A stretch of 64,000 nucleotides of DNA from Candidatus Corynebacterium faecigallinarum. GTDB lineage: Bacteria > Actinomycetota > Actinomycetes > Mycobacteriales > Mycobacteriaceae. This document shows positions 9,821 to 20,226 of the stretch, one piece after another (position 1 is the first letter of the stretch; the number at the start of each line of letters is the position of its first letter). The DNA lies in contig DWVP01000001.1 in assembly GCA_019120175.1 (NCBI GenBank), positions 124,001 to 188,000 of the forward strand, written 5' to 3'. Below the pieces are notes generated by a model. It saw only the letters and a program-made list of their open reading frames with translations, had not been told where the DNA came from and did no database searches. Made by a program: the position numbers and the translations under genes.

Positions 9821-11218
9821 GTGACCACAGTGAACCCCGCGACTGCCGCCGACCGGTCCGCCGGTTCCCGCACCGGCGGGTCCGTGCTGTCGCGGGCGGT
9901 CGTCCCGATCGTCGCGGCGACGACGACGGTCCTGGTCGGAGTGGTGCAGTTGGCCGTGCTCATGGCCTGGGGGTCGCACCGGGACATGGCGATGCGGGAC
10001 GTCCTGCTGCAGTGGGATTCGCTGTGGATGACGATGATCTCGGAACACGGCTACTCCGGCTTCGTGATGTCCGCCGCCCAGAGTGACCCGGTGCAGTGGG
10101 AGTCGGTGGCGTTCTTCCCCGGCTATCCCGTGCTCCTCCGGATCGTCGCCGCGCCCCTGGCAGTCCTGAACGTTCAGGACGCCACCTACCTCGCCGCAGT
10201 CATGCTCTCCGGATTATGTGCGGTATTGATGACCTGGGGCGTTGCGCGCCTGGCACTGGACATGCGGTCACAGAAGTCGTCCCGCCCTGTGTCGGACATC
10301 TTCGCCGCCAGCCTCACCGCAGCGGTAGGAGTGCTCGTTGCGGGCGCGCCGATGGGGATCGTCTACTGGATGCCCTACTCCGAGAGCCTGTTCGGGGCGT
10401 TGACGGTGTGGGCCCTGGTTTTCCTGCTGCGACAGCGTTATCTGTTGGCCGGCCTTCTCGTCCTGGGCGCTGGCCTGACCCGGCTGACCGCGGTGACCTT
10501 GGTGGTGGTGCTGTGCGCGGTGGCGGTGTGGCAGGTCTGGCGGTACTGGCGGTCGCGGCGTTCTGAGGGAGCTGAGGGTGCTGAGGGCTCTGGGCAGGAC
10601 GCCCCGGCCGCGCGCGTGGTGCTCGCCGCGGTTGCGTCCCCGGTGATCGGCTCGCTAGGTATCGCCGCTTACCTGGGGTGGGCGAACAATGCCGTGTCGG
10701 AGATCGGCGGCTACTTCGCCGCCCAGGAACGAGGCTGGGACTCCGGTTTCGACACCGGGGCGGCAACCCTGCGGTGGGTGGGGGAGCACCTGTTCGGCCC
10801 TGTGTCTTCTGGGGCGGCAGGGGAGGAGGCCACCGGTTACGCCATCGCCGGTTGGTCGATGGTCCTGGTCGCGCTGCTGTGCGTGGCCTCGGTGTGGGCA
10901 CTGGTGGCCCGCTGGATTCCCTGGCCGGTGTGGCTGGTGGCGGTGCTGATCGCCGGGATGGTCCTGGCGTCCGACGGGATCATGCATTCGCGCCCCCGGT
11001 TGCTGCTGTTGCCGGTGGTCCTGCTGGCGCTACCGTTCCTGGTGCGCATCGTCGAGGCTGTCCGGGGCCGCCTCGTTGCCCCGGAGGGTGGGCCCGGTGC
11101 GTCCCGGGTCGTTGGCATCGTCGGCATCGCGGCACTGGTCGTGACCGGTGTGGCGTGGTGCGCCCTGGGCATCTGGGTGTCGGGGGAGATGCTCATCGAC
11201 TTCCGCTACGCGATCTGA
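9821..11218 (+). CDS. PIG-V-like integral membrane mannosyltransferase
   Basis: A 465-residue polytopic membrane protein with about ten hydrophobic segments. An extracytoplasmic loop after the first TM carries QWDSLWMTMISEHGY, matching the WDxxWYxxIxxxGY pattern of PIG-V family GT-C glycosyltransferases, and AFFPGYP, matching FFPLYP. Such proteins use polyprenyl-phosphate-mannose to extend glycolipids or mannosylate cell-envelope products. The GTG start was chosen because the coding character begins there and a TAGTCT box sits just upstream. A Gly/Glu-rich insert near residue 248 (SEGAEGAEGSG) lies in a cytosolic loop. The acceptor is unknown. Confidence 0.7.
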   Translation: MTTVNPATAADRSAGSRTGGSVLSRAVVPIVAATTTVLVGVVQLAVLMAWGSHRDMAMRDVLLQWDSLWMTMISEHGYSGFVMSAAQSDPVQWESVAFFPGYPVLLRIVAAPLAVLNVQDATYLAAVMLSGLCAVLMTWGVARLALDMRSQKSSRPVSDIFAASLTAAVGVLVAGAPMGIVYWMPYSESLFGALTVWALVFLLRQRYLLAGLLVLGAGLTRLTAVTLVVVLCAVAVWQVWRYWRSRRSEGAEGAEGSGQDAPAARVVLAAVASPVIGSLGIAAYLGWANNAVSEIGGYFAAQERGWDSGFDTGAATLRWVGEHLFGPVSSGAAGEEATGYAIAGWSMVLVALLCVASVWALVARWIPWPVWLVAVLIAGMVLASDGIMHSRPRLLLLPVVLLALPFLVRIVEAVRGRLVAPEGGPGASRVVGIVGIAALVVTGVAWCALGIWVSGEMLIDFRYAI

Positions 11219-11230
11219 CGTCTGCGCCGG

Positions 11231-11270
11231 GTCAGACCACTGTCAGACCACTGTCAGACCACTGTCAGTC
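11231..11270. repeat. three tandem 11-bp repeats
   Basis: GTCAGACCACT is repeated three times head to tail, followed by a partial copy GTCAGTC, in the convergent gap after the mannosyltransferase gene. It abuts the stop codon of the downstream minus-strand gene. No function is evident. Confidence 0.8.
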
Positions 11271-12122
11271 GACACCTTTACGCGACAGCACGACGGTGGA
11301 GACCAGCATGACCACCACCACGGCACCCATGATGAGCCACTGGGTCCCCTCGACCTGGAAGCGTTCGCCGAGGATGGCGTAGCCCAGGACGAACGCGACA
11401 ATCGGCTCCACGACAGTCATCGCCGGCAAGGAGTTCTCCAGTGCCCCGGCGTTGAAGCTCGCCTGCTGCACCAGGGTTCCGAGGATCGCCGCGATAATGA
11501 GCCCGTAGATCTCCCAGTGGGAGAACAACCCGCCGAGCCCCTCGCGGGTGAACTGGTCGACGACCGTCTTCGCCAGGACGGCCAGATAACCCATGATGGC
11601 ACCGGTGATCGTGCCCAGGAGCAGGGCGCGACGACGCAGGCGCTGCCGTGAGGCGAACCAGGCGATGGCGATCATCACCGCCGCACCGATGGCCAGGGCG
11701 ATGATCCACCGGTTCAATGGTGGGGTCGTGGTGCCCGGTAGTGGACGTCCCCACACCACCAGCACACCGACGGCAGCGGTGAGGATGCCGGCCCATGCCA
11801 TCTCCTGACGCGATACGTGGCGACCGTCGAAACGTGCGGCGAGCGGCAGGGTGAACATGAGGGAGAGGACGAGAACAGGTTGGACGACCAGCAATGTTCC
11901 GAATCCCAGGGCGATCACCTGGAAGCCATAGGCGGCCAGCGCACATGCCACACCGGTCCACCAGCGGCGACGGGTGATCGCGGCGAGGACCGGGAGACGG
12001 TAGGACGTGTCGGGATCACCCGAGGTCTGCTCGGCGACCTGGTGACGGAGGATGGTTCCCCAGGCGACGGTCAGTGCTGACAGCAGGGCGAAGACGACAG
12101 CCAGGAAGTTGCTGTGCATCAT
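11265..12122 (-). CDS. DMT-family (EamA-like) membrane protein
   Basis: A 285-residue protein with about nine to ten hydrophobic helices, starting MMHSNFLAVVFALLSALTVAWGTILRHQVA. The two-half arrangement and the second-half motif ENSLPAMTVVEPIVAFVLGYAILGE match the drug/metabolite transporter superfamily, in the group annotated as DMT family protein in corynebacteria. Start codon ATG at 12122 or 12119; TACTCT lies about ten bases upstream, consistent with leaderless translation. It is divergent from the shortened DUF2268 gene. Substrate unknown. Confidence 0.75.
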   Translation of the reverse strand: MMHSNFLAVVFALLSALTVAWGTILRHQVAEQTSGDPDTSYRLPVLAAITRRRWWTGVACALAAYGFQVIALGFGTLLVVQPVLVLSLMFTLPLAARFDGRHVSRQEMAWAGILTAAVGVLVVWGRPLPGTTTPPLNRWIIALAIGAAVMIAIAWFASRQRLRRRALLLGTITGAIMGYLAVLAKTVVDQFTREGLGGLFSHWEIYGLIIAAILGTLVQQASFNAGALENSLPAMTVVEPIVAFVLGYAILGERFQVEGTQWLIMGAVVVVMLVSTVVLSRKGVD

Positions 12123-12167
12123 CGAGACTTCAGAGTAGTCGACCGGAGCCGAATCATCGCTGCACTT

Positions 12168-12193
12168 GACCCCTCACGTCGCGTGAGGGTCAA
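12168..12193. promoter_or_regulatory. MerR-type operator-like inverted repeat
   Basis: TTGACCCCTCACG and CGTGAGGGTCAA face each other across three bases, one unpaired C aside. A TTGACC -35 element embedded in a dyad of this shape is the usual layout for MerR/TipA-type regulators. It lies 13 bases before the DUF2268-like gene. No merR gene is present in the neighbourhood. Confidence 0.55.
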
Positions 12194-12205
12194 GCGTCCG
12201 CAGAT

Positions 12206-12739
12206 ATGACCACGAACAACAACGAGAACAAGAACACCACCATCACCGTCCTGGACACCACCCAGGCGTTCCGCGAGCTCCTCACCGCCCCGGTCGCCGA
12301 CCGGCCGGACCTGGTCCGCCGCATGTGGGAGCCGATGGCCGGCATGTTCCGCTTCTTCCCCGGGGGAGCCCAGGCCGTCGACATCGCCGAGATGGACCGG
12401 CACAGCGTGTCCTTCGACTGGAGCGGCGACACCACAGCGTCCTACGTCGACCGCATCGACCACGCGATCGACCTCATGGCGGACGTCTTCGCCGCGGAAC
12501 TCTACGGTGAGGTCGGCTACACCCACTTCATCGACCCGGTCGCGCTGGAGGACGGGGACGCCAGCGCCAGACTGTTCGGCGTCGACCCCGTCGGGGTACC
12601 GACCGGCGCCGGCTATGCGGTCGGTGCCCGGATCGTCCGGAACTACCTGGCGGCGACGGGGACCACGGCGGCCCAGAACGTGCGAACCCCCGCCGACCGC
12701 ATCATCGCGGTGGCGATGAGGGACGACGGGGGACGGTAG
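12206..12739 (+). CDS. DUF2268-like putative Zn-protease, internally shortened
   Basis: A 177-residue protein whose two ends match DUF2268 predicted Zn-dependent proteases: the N-terminal VLDTTQAFRELL ... RRMWEPMAGMFRFFPGG ... MDRHSVSFDW and the C-terminal ELYGEVGYTHFID ... GVPTGAGYAVGARIV. Full-length family members, as recalled, are around 280-300 residues with a central HExxH helix; here the part between about residues 90 and 95 jumps from the N-terminal to the C-terminal block and no HExxH is present. The gene therefore seems to have suffered an in-frame internal deletion that removes the metal site. It lies behind an operator-like dyad. Probably non-catalytic; possibly a decaying gene. 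Confidence 0.65.
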   Translation: MTTNNNENKNTTITVLDTTQAFRELLTAPVADRPDLVRRMWEPMAGMFRFFPGGAQAVDIAEMDRHSVSFDWSGDTTASYVDRIDHAIDLMADVFAAELYGEVGYTHFIDPVALEDGDASARLFGVDPVGVPTGAGYAVGARIVRNYLAATGTTAAQNVRTPADRIIAVAMRDDGGR

Positions 12740-12777
12740 GACGGTGAGTCTCAGCAGGTGTCGAGGGTCCTGTGGAA

Positions 12778-13917
12778 CTACTCGCTGAAGAACTCCTCGA
12801 TGGCGTCCAGCATTAGCATCGCGCTGTAGAAGTCGATGCGGAAGGTCTCGGCACCGAACTCGAAGACGCGGTCGTTCTCGACGGCGTAGGTGCCCTTCGC
12901 GGCCGGCTGGTTCTCCAGCTGGTCGGCGGCGGACTTACCCGGGTCGGCGTTGGTGGCGAAGACGGTCTTACCGGTCAGGCCCTTGTCCAGGTTCTCTGCG
13001 GTGACCTGGACGACGTCGGTGCGTCCGGCGTAGTCACCGTCGGTGCGTGCAACTCCCTCGCCGGGAACGTCGAGGTCCCAGCCCAGCTCGGTGAGGATAC
13101 GGCCCTGGGCGGATGCCTCGGTCATGAAGTTCACGTTGCCGTCCGGGGTGGGCAGGACGAACTGCACCGGCTGCTCCGGCTCCTCGATGTTGCCGGTGAC
13201 CTCCTCGGCGCGGTCCTGGAACTCCTGGATCGCGGCCTCGGCCTCGTCTTCGTGACCGGTGATCTCACCGAGCTGGGTGGTCACCTCGGTCCAGTCCTTG
13301 TCGGAGTAGTCGATGACGACGGTCGGGGCGACGTCCTGCAGACGCTCGACCAACGGGACGGCGGTGTCCGCACCGAAGGCGGAGACCACGATGAGGTCCG
13401 GGTCCTGGCCCACGATCTTCTCGAAGTCCGGCTCCAGCTGGCCGATCTCCTCGACACCGCGCTCATCGGCGATCTCGGCCCACTGCTTGAAGAAGCCCTT
13501 GTCGTCGGAGGTCGGGCCGGGGGTCGCGGCGCCGGAGGCGATCACCGGGGCGTCGATGGCCAGCAGGCTGCCGGTCAGGGTGGCGGCGGTGGAGACGATG
13601 CGCTCGGGCTGCTCCGGGATCTCGACTTCTTCGGTCTCGTCGGTCGGGTTGCCGTTGGACACGGCGATGGAGTCGACGGTGCGCGGGAAGTCGCCGGAAC
13701 TGGAGCTTCCGGAGCCGTTCGACGAGGAGTCGTCGGAGTCGTCGCTGCAGGCGGCGAGGCCGACGGCGAGGCCGGCGGCGGCGATGACGCCGATGGCGCG
13801 GCGTGCCAGGGTGGGTCGAGGTAATCCTAACCTGATGTAGTGTGCCGGCGGAACAGGACTACCCAGGGAAAGCAATGCTAACCTAGCGGCTGCCCCGCGG
13901 CAGTGACACTGCCGCAT
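12778..13917 (-). CDS. ferric-siderophore ABC transporter substrate-binding lipoprotein
   Basis: FepB/FecB-type periplasmic-binding lipoprotein. A lipobox AVGLAAC precedes a Ser/Asp/Gly-rich linker, followed by the two-lobe binding fold (PERIVSTAATLTGSLLAIDAPV ... EIGQLEPDFEKIVGQDPDLIVVSAFG). It delivers ferric siderophore to an ABC permease that is not in this window. The start is uncertain: the ATG at 13917 has no clear ribosome site and its first 40 residues are encoded across two DtxR-like boxes, whereas the signal peptide proper starts near TLARRAIGVIAAAG. A downstream non-ATG start such as CTG at 13809, close behind the TAGGAT box, may be the real one. It is divergent from the siderophore-reductase gene. 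Confidence 0.8.
   Translation of the reverse strand: MRQCHCRGAAARLALLSLGSPVPPAHYIRLGLPRPTLARRAIGVIAAAGLAVGLAACSDDSDDSSSNGSGSSSSGDFPRTVDSIAVSNGNPTDETEEVEIPEQPERIVSTAATLTGSLLAIDAPVIASGAATPGPTSDDKGFFKQWAEIADERGVEEIGQLEPDFEKIVGQDPDLIVVSAFGADTAVPLVERLQDVAPTVVIDYSDKDWTEVTTQLGEITGHEDEAEAAIQEFQDRAEEVTGNIEEPEQPVQFVLPTPDGNVNFMTEASAQGRILTELGWDLDVPGEGVARTDGDYAGRTDVVQVTAENLDKGLTGKTVFATNADPGKSAADQLENQPAAKGTYAVENDRVFEFGAETFRIDFYSAMLMLDAIEEFFSE
13818..13836. promoter_or_regulatory. DtxR-like iron box
   Basis: Reading on the minus strand, TCAGGTTAGGATTACCTCG resembles the DtxR consensus TTAGGTTAGGCTAACCTAA, with the AGGTTAG / ACCT halves present. It overlaps a possible -10 TAGGAT of the siderophore lipoprotein gene, the expected place for iron-dependent repression. 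Confidence 0.6.
13870..13888. promoter_or_regulatory. second DtxR-like iron box
   Basis: On the minus strand CGCTAGGTTAGCATTGCTT has a strong left half (TAGGTTAGC) and a weak right half. It lies between the two divergent iron genes and could serve either. Confidence 0.5.
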
Positions 13918-13939
13918 ACCGTCATGAAGGGAACCCACT

Positions 13940-15967
13940 GTGCCACGAATCAGCCGAGACGCCGACGTTTACCCGATCACCATGCGTGAACTGGAGGTTC
14001 TGCGTGTCGAGGACGTCAGCCCCGGCATGCGACGGGTCGTCTTCGGCGGGGCGGGGCTGCTACCGCACACCCGCGACGGTGAAGACATCCCCGGTATTGT
14101 CTCGGACGGCTTCGACGACGATATGCGGGTCATCTTCCCGCACCCGACCACCGGCGAGCGGCCGTACCCACCGTCATTGGGGGACGGACGCCTCGACTGG
14201 AACGCGGAGGTCAACGACCTCTTCCGGACCTACACGGTGCGCTCCTGGTACCCGGAGGCCGGCGAGTTCGGCGAACTGACCGTCGACTTCGCCCGGCACG
14301 GCGCCGGCCTGGCCGAGGACTGGTCGGCCACCGCGGCCGCGGGCGACAAGGTGTACGCCGCCGGGCCGAAGAACTGCGCTTCGCTGCCGGTGCACACCGA
14401 CCGGCTGGTACTGGTCGGCGACGAGACCGCTCTGCCGGCGATGGGTCGCTGTCTGGAGGAGGTCCCGGAAGGTCACCCGGTCACCGCGGTCATCGAGGTC
14501 GCCGACCGCGCCGATATTCAGCACGATCTGTCGCAGGTCGCCTGTGCGTCGACCCTGGACCTGCGCTGGGTCGTGCGCGCCGAGGGCGGGGACTTCACCG
14601 AGGAGATCCTCACGGTGGATCTGGCGGGGGAGCAGGACACCAAGGGCACCGCGTTCGTGTGGGCGGCCGGGGAGTCCGGCCGGTTGAAGAAGGTGCGCCG
14701 GTGGATCAAGGACGCCGGGGTGCCGCGCGAGCATGTGCAGGTCACCGGGTACTGGCGCAAGGCGGCCGTTCCGGCTGGTGCCGCTGATGCTGGGGTGGAG
14801 GGTGCTGAGCCCGCGGCAGGGACGGACGGCGCTGGTGCTGGTGTTGGCGCTGGTGCGCCAGCGTCCTCGAGCATGTCGCCGCTGATGGCACTGCACGAGA
14901 TGTCGGAGATCACCCCGGGCCTGGCGCTGATGACCGCGGCGAACCTCGGCATCTTCGAGGCGGTGGACGACGCAGCCGCAGCTGACGCAGCCGGTGCCGC
15001 CCCGGTCGCCGCCGTGGCGGAGGAAGTGTCGGTCGTCCCGGAGCTGCTGGTCCGTTTCCTGCGCTACCTGGAGACCATGGACCTGGTCGAGCTGGTTCTC
15101 GGCGACGGGTCGGGCAACGGGCCGGCTGACAGTGCCGGTGTCGCCGGGGTTCGGTTGACCATGCTCGGCGGGGAACTGGCCGACCCGGACGGCCTGATTG
15201 CCCGTATGGCCTGGCCATCGGCGGTCAAGGTGCTGTCTTGGCTGCACCTGGAGGAGGGGCTGCGCACCGGCCGTCCGGTGACCATCGGTGCCACCGGGCA
15301 GGACTGGACGGCGCTGCGGGCGTCCGACCCGAGGATCGTCGAGGACTTGTCCGACGGTGAAGCCACCCGCGCCCAGTGGGTCGCGCCCGCCCTGGCGTCC
15401 GGTCTGGAACAGCTCACCGAGATGGTCGGTGAGGTGTCGAGCATCGCGGTGGCCGGTGCCGCCGAGGGTACCGCTGCCGCGGTGTACGCCGATGAACTGC
15501 TGCGCCACGACGCGTCCCTGCAGGCTGTCGTCCTGCACCTCGACGGCAACCACGGATCCGACCCGCAGCGACTCCTCAAGGAGATCGGCGAGGGTCGACG
15601 GGACCGGTGTGAGGTGCGTGCCTGGACACCCGGTGCCGATGCTGGTGCTGCAGCCGAGACTGCCGACTCTGTTGATGTTGTCATCCTGATCGACCCCTTC
15701 GCGACCGTCACGGCACCTGAGCTCCCTGCCCTGTTCGCCGCTGCCGGACGCACCGGACGGGCGGTGATCGTGGTCAGCCAACTGCTCGCCGAGAGTGGCG
15801 ACGACGACCACGACTACGAGGAGGACCTCACCCGGCTGTTGACCACCGGTGGGGCCGTGCCGACGAAGCGAGACCTGGCGAGGGCCATCGCCGACGGTGG
15901 CCTGCAGGGGGTCGGCAGCCGACCGGTCGGCTGGGGCAGTCACGTGGTCGTCGCCGTGGGGTCCTGA
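13940..15967 (+). CDS. siderophore-interacting FAD reductase fused to methyltransferase-like domain
   Basis: A 675-residue fusion. Residues 1-280 are a siderophore-interacting protein: a ferredoxin-reductase FAD barrel with RTYTVRSWYPEAGEF (the RxYT flavin motif) and a NAD(P)H-binding half ending in ESGRLKKVRRWIKDAGVPREHVQVTGYWRKA. After an Ala/Gly-rich linker (about 280-310), residues 311-675 resemble the dimerisation and Rossmann parts of O-methyltransferases (ALHEMSEITPGLALMTAANLGIFEAV), but a clear SAM-binding GxGxG is not visible (SIAVAGAAEGTAAAVYA). The SIP half releases iron from imported siderophores by reduction; the role of the second half is unknown. GTG start with GAAGGGAA ahead. 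DtxR-like boxes lie in the divergent intergenic region. Confidence 0.8.
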   Translation: MPRISRDADVYPITMRELEVLRVEDVSPGMRRVVFGGAGLLPHTRDGEDIPGIVSDGFDDDMRVIFPHPTTGERPYPPSLGDGRLDWNAEVNDLFRTYTVRSWYPEAGEFGELTVDFARHGAGLAEDWSATAAAGDKVYAAGPKNCASLPVHTDRLVLVGDETALPAMGRCLEEVPEGHPVTAVIEVADRADIQHDLSQVACASTLDLRWVVRAEGGDFTEEILTVDLAGEQDTKGTAFVWAAGESGRLKKVRRWIKDAGVPREHVQVTGYWRKAAVPAGAADAGVEGAEPAAGTDGAGAGVGAGAPASSSMSPLMALHEMSEITPGLALMTAANLGIFEAVDDAAAADAAGAAPVAAVAEEVSVVPELLVRFLRYLETMDLVELVLGDGSGNGPADSAGVAGVRLTMLGGELADPDGLIARMAWPSAVKVLSWLHLEEGLRTGRPVTIGATGQDWTALRASDPRIVEDLSDGEATRAQWVAPALASGLEQLTEMVGEVSSIAVAGAAEGTAAAVYADELLRHDASLQAVVLHLDGNHGSDPQRLLKEIGEGRRDRCEVRAWTPGADAGAAAETADSVDVVILIDPFATVTAPELPALFAAAGRTGRAVIVVSQLLAESGDDDHDYEEDLTRLLTTGGAVPTKRDLARAIADGGLQGVGSRPVGWGSHVVVAVGS

Positions 15968-16164
15968 CGGCAACCGGCAGCCCCTGACTGCCCCGGCAGT
16001 CCCCGGCAACCTCTGACAACCCCTGACAACCCCCGGGGCGGGTCCAGCACAAGCCCGGTCTACCCTGGGCCGACCCTGCTCAGGTAGTCTGAGAAATCGC
16101 GCATGCGAGAGACCGCGAACCCCGGTGCCACCGGGTAAAGGTGGAGCAAGGAGAGCAAGGAACA

Positions 16165-18512
<2,348 letters not shown>

Positions 18513-18535
18513 TTTTCCGACCAACCCCCTGGTTC

Positions 18536-18571
18536 CGCCGCCGCTGTCACTGACAGTGGCGGCGTTCTTCT
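18536..18571 (+). terminator. lysC-asd terminator
   Basis: A 13-bp stem (CGCCGCCGCTGTC / GACAGTGGCGGCG, one G-U pair) with a three-base loop is followed by TTCTTCT, 23 bases after the asd stop. Confidence 0.8.
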
Positions 18572-18668
18572 GTCGCTGCGGTCGGATCATCACCACCGCC
18601 ATGTCGTCCCCTCGATCCGTAGGCTGGGGAAAGAACTGGTAATTCAGCGGATCTGAAAGGGCAGGAAC

Positions 18669-19139
18669 ATGACCAAGATCATTCTCACCGGGGTTGATTC
18701 GAGCCGGACGGCGTTGCTTGCGGCGGAGAAGGCCGCTGACCTCGCGGCGAGCTACGGGGGTGCTCTGCACATCTGCTCGGCCTACAGCAAGGCCAGTGAG
18801 GACGCGCTCGAATCGGCCCGGTCCAGCAGTGCGAGCCGGGTCACGTCGGAGTCGCTCGACAAGCTGACCGCAGGTCTGTCGAAAGCGGCACAGGATGTCG
18901 CGGAGTCCGTCGCCGATGTGTTGCGTGAGTCATACCCGGAGCTGACCATCGAGGTGAGTGCGGCGGCGGGCAGCCCGGCCGATGTGCTGCTGGCCAAGGC
19001 AACGGAGCTGGGCGCGGACGTCATCGTCGTGGGGAACAAGCGTGTCCAGGGGGTGTCCCGGATCCTCGGCAGTGTCGCCCGCAAGGTCGCTGCCGAGGCC
19101 ACGTGTGACCTCTACATCGCCCACACCACCCCGCGCTGA
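18669..19139 (+). CDS. universal stress protein (UspA family)
   Basis: A 156-residue single-domain Usp. It has the N-terminal strand KIILTGVDSS and the C-terminal ATP-loop-like GNKRVQGVSRILGSVARKVA (a G-x-G-9x-G(S/T)-type motif, partly divergent) ending CDLYIAH. A ribosome site GAAAGGGCAGG lies before the ATG. It is monocistronic, between the lysC-asd operon and the convergent ferrochelatase gene. Usp proteins bind ATP or other adenine nucleotides and support stress survival; a specific role here is not deducible. Confidence 0.88.
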   Translation: MTKIILTGVDSSRTALLAAEKAADLAASYGGALHICSAYSKASEDALESARSSSASRVTSESLDKLTAGLSKAAQDVAESVADVLRESYPELTIEVSAAAGSPADVLLAKATELGADVIVVGNKRVQGVSRILGSVARKVAAEATCDLYIAHTTPR

Positions 19140-19199
19140 CGGCGAACGACTGACGGCAAACGACTCGGGCCCTCGTGCGGATCCGGGGGTCGAACCCCG

Positions 19200-20216
19200 C
19201 TATGCCTCAGGCAGGTCCGCCCAGTGCTCGCGGACCAGCTCGAGGACCAGGCGGGTGAACTCAGGGGTCAGCCCCGGGGTGCCGGACCGGACCATGGTCA
19301 GTCCCAGCTCGGCGGCAGTGTCCGCGGCCTCATTGTCGAGGTCCCACATGACTTCCATGTGATCGGTGAGGAAACCCACCGGGCACAGGACGATCCCGCG
19401 GCGGTCGGCATCCGTGCCGGCACGGACACCGCTGGTCTCCTCAAGGTGATCGCAGATGTCCGGTTCCAGCCACGGGATGTGTGGCGGGCCGGAACGGGAC
19501 TGCCAGACGAGCTCCACAGCAGGATCTTCGCCGTCGGCAGCGGCGAAGGAAGTGCCCGCGCGGATCGCCTCAGCCGCGGCACGCACCTGCCCGGAGTAGC
19601 TCTGACCACTGTCGGCGGCGGAGGCTTCGTCGGCGGACACCGGAATCGAGTGGGCGGTGAACAGCAGGCGGGCGTCGTCCTGCAGCTCGGTGGGTAGCGC
19701 TGCGCGGGCCTCGTCCACCAGACGGGAGAATCCGGCGTGGAACAGGTCTCGGCCGTGGAACGGCGGGATCTTCGTCATCGTCGGCGGTGTGATGCCGGCG
19801 TCCCGGCAGGACTGCAGTGCCCGCTGGATGTCCTCGCGGTACTGGAGGTCACCGGAGTAACCGCCCCACGCGGAGGTGGCTAGCACGACGACGTCGGTGA
19901 CCCCGTCGGCGACCATCTGCTTGGTGGTGTCCTCGACATACGGCTCCCAGTTACGGTTGCCGAAATAGACCGGAAGATCCTCACCGGAGATACCGCGGGC
20001 GGCGATCTCCGTGCGGAGGTTGTCGATCATCTCCAGGTTCTGGTCGTTGATCGGGCTCTTGCCCCCGAAGCGGTAGTAGTGCTCGCCGACCTCGGCGAGT
20101 CGTTCCCGGGGAATGCCCCGTCCACGGGTCACGTTCTCGAGGAAGGGGACGACGTCGTCCTCTTTCTCGGGCCCACCGAAAGACAGGACGAGCAGTGCTC
20201 TACCAGTTGCAGACAT
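19200..20216 (-). CDS. cpfC: ferrochelatase (coproporphyrin III type)
   Basis: A 338-residue ferrochelatase. It has ALLVLSFGGPE at the N-terminus, YYRFGGKSPIN, YFGNRNWEPYVEDT, the catalytic-His segment FTAHSIP and the QSRSGPP ... WLEP segment. In actinobacteria this enzyme inserts iron into coproporphyrin III as the penultimate haem step, hence cpfC (formerly hemH). The ATG lies 10 bases after the sigC stop, so both genes are in one transcript. This linkage is notable because SigC of C. glutamicum controls cytochrome/haem-related genes. Confidence 0.93.
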   Translation of the reverse strand: MSATGRALLVLSFGGPEKEDDVVPFLENVTRGRGIPRERLAEVGEHYYRFGGKSPINDQNLEMIDNLRTEIAARGISGEDLPVYFGNRNWEPYVEDTTKQMVADGVTDVVVLATSAWGGYSGDLQYREDIQRALQSCRDAGITPPTMTKIPPFHGRDLFHAGFSRLVDEARAALPTELQDDARLLFTAHSIPVSADEASAADSGQSYSGQVRAAAEAIRAGTSFAAADGEDPAVELVWQSRSGPPHIPWLEPDICDHLEETSGVRAGTDADRRGIVLCPVGFLTDHMEVMWDLDNEAADTAAELGLTMVRSGTPGLTPEFTRLVLELVREHWADLPEA

Positions 20217-20226
20217 GCAGAACAGT

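Noticed and set aside
15968..16080. Pro/Gly-type CCCGGCA and CCCCTGACAA short repeats after the siderophore reductase gene considered as a coding extension or terminator
   Set aside because: No clear stem with T-run and no open continuation; simple-sequence intergenic DNA before the lysC promoter (TAGTCT at 16085).
19160..19200. GGGGGTCGAACCCC, resembling a tRNA T-arm, before the ferrochelatase stop
   Set aside because: No acceptor, D-arm or anticodon stem can be built around it. A chance short palindrome or weak terminator.
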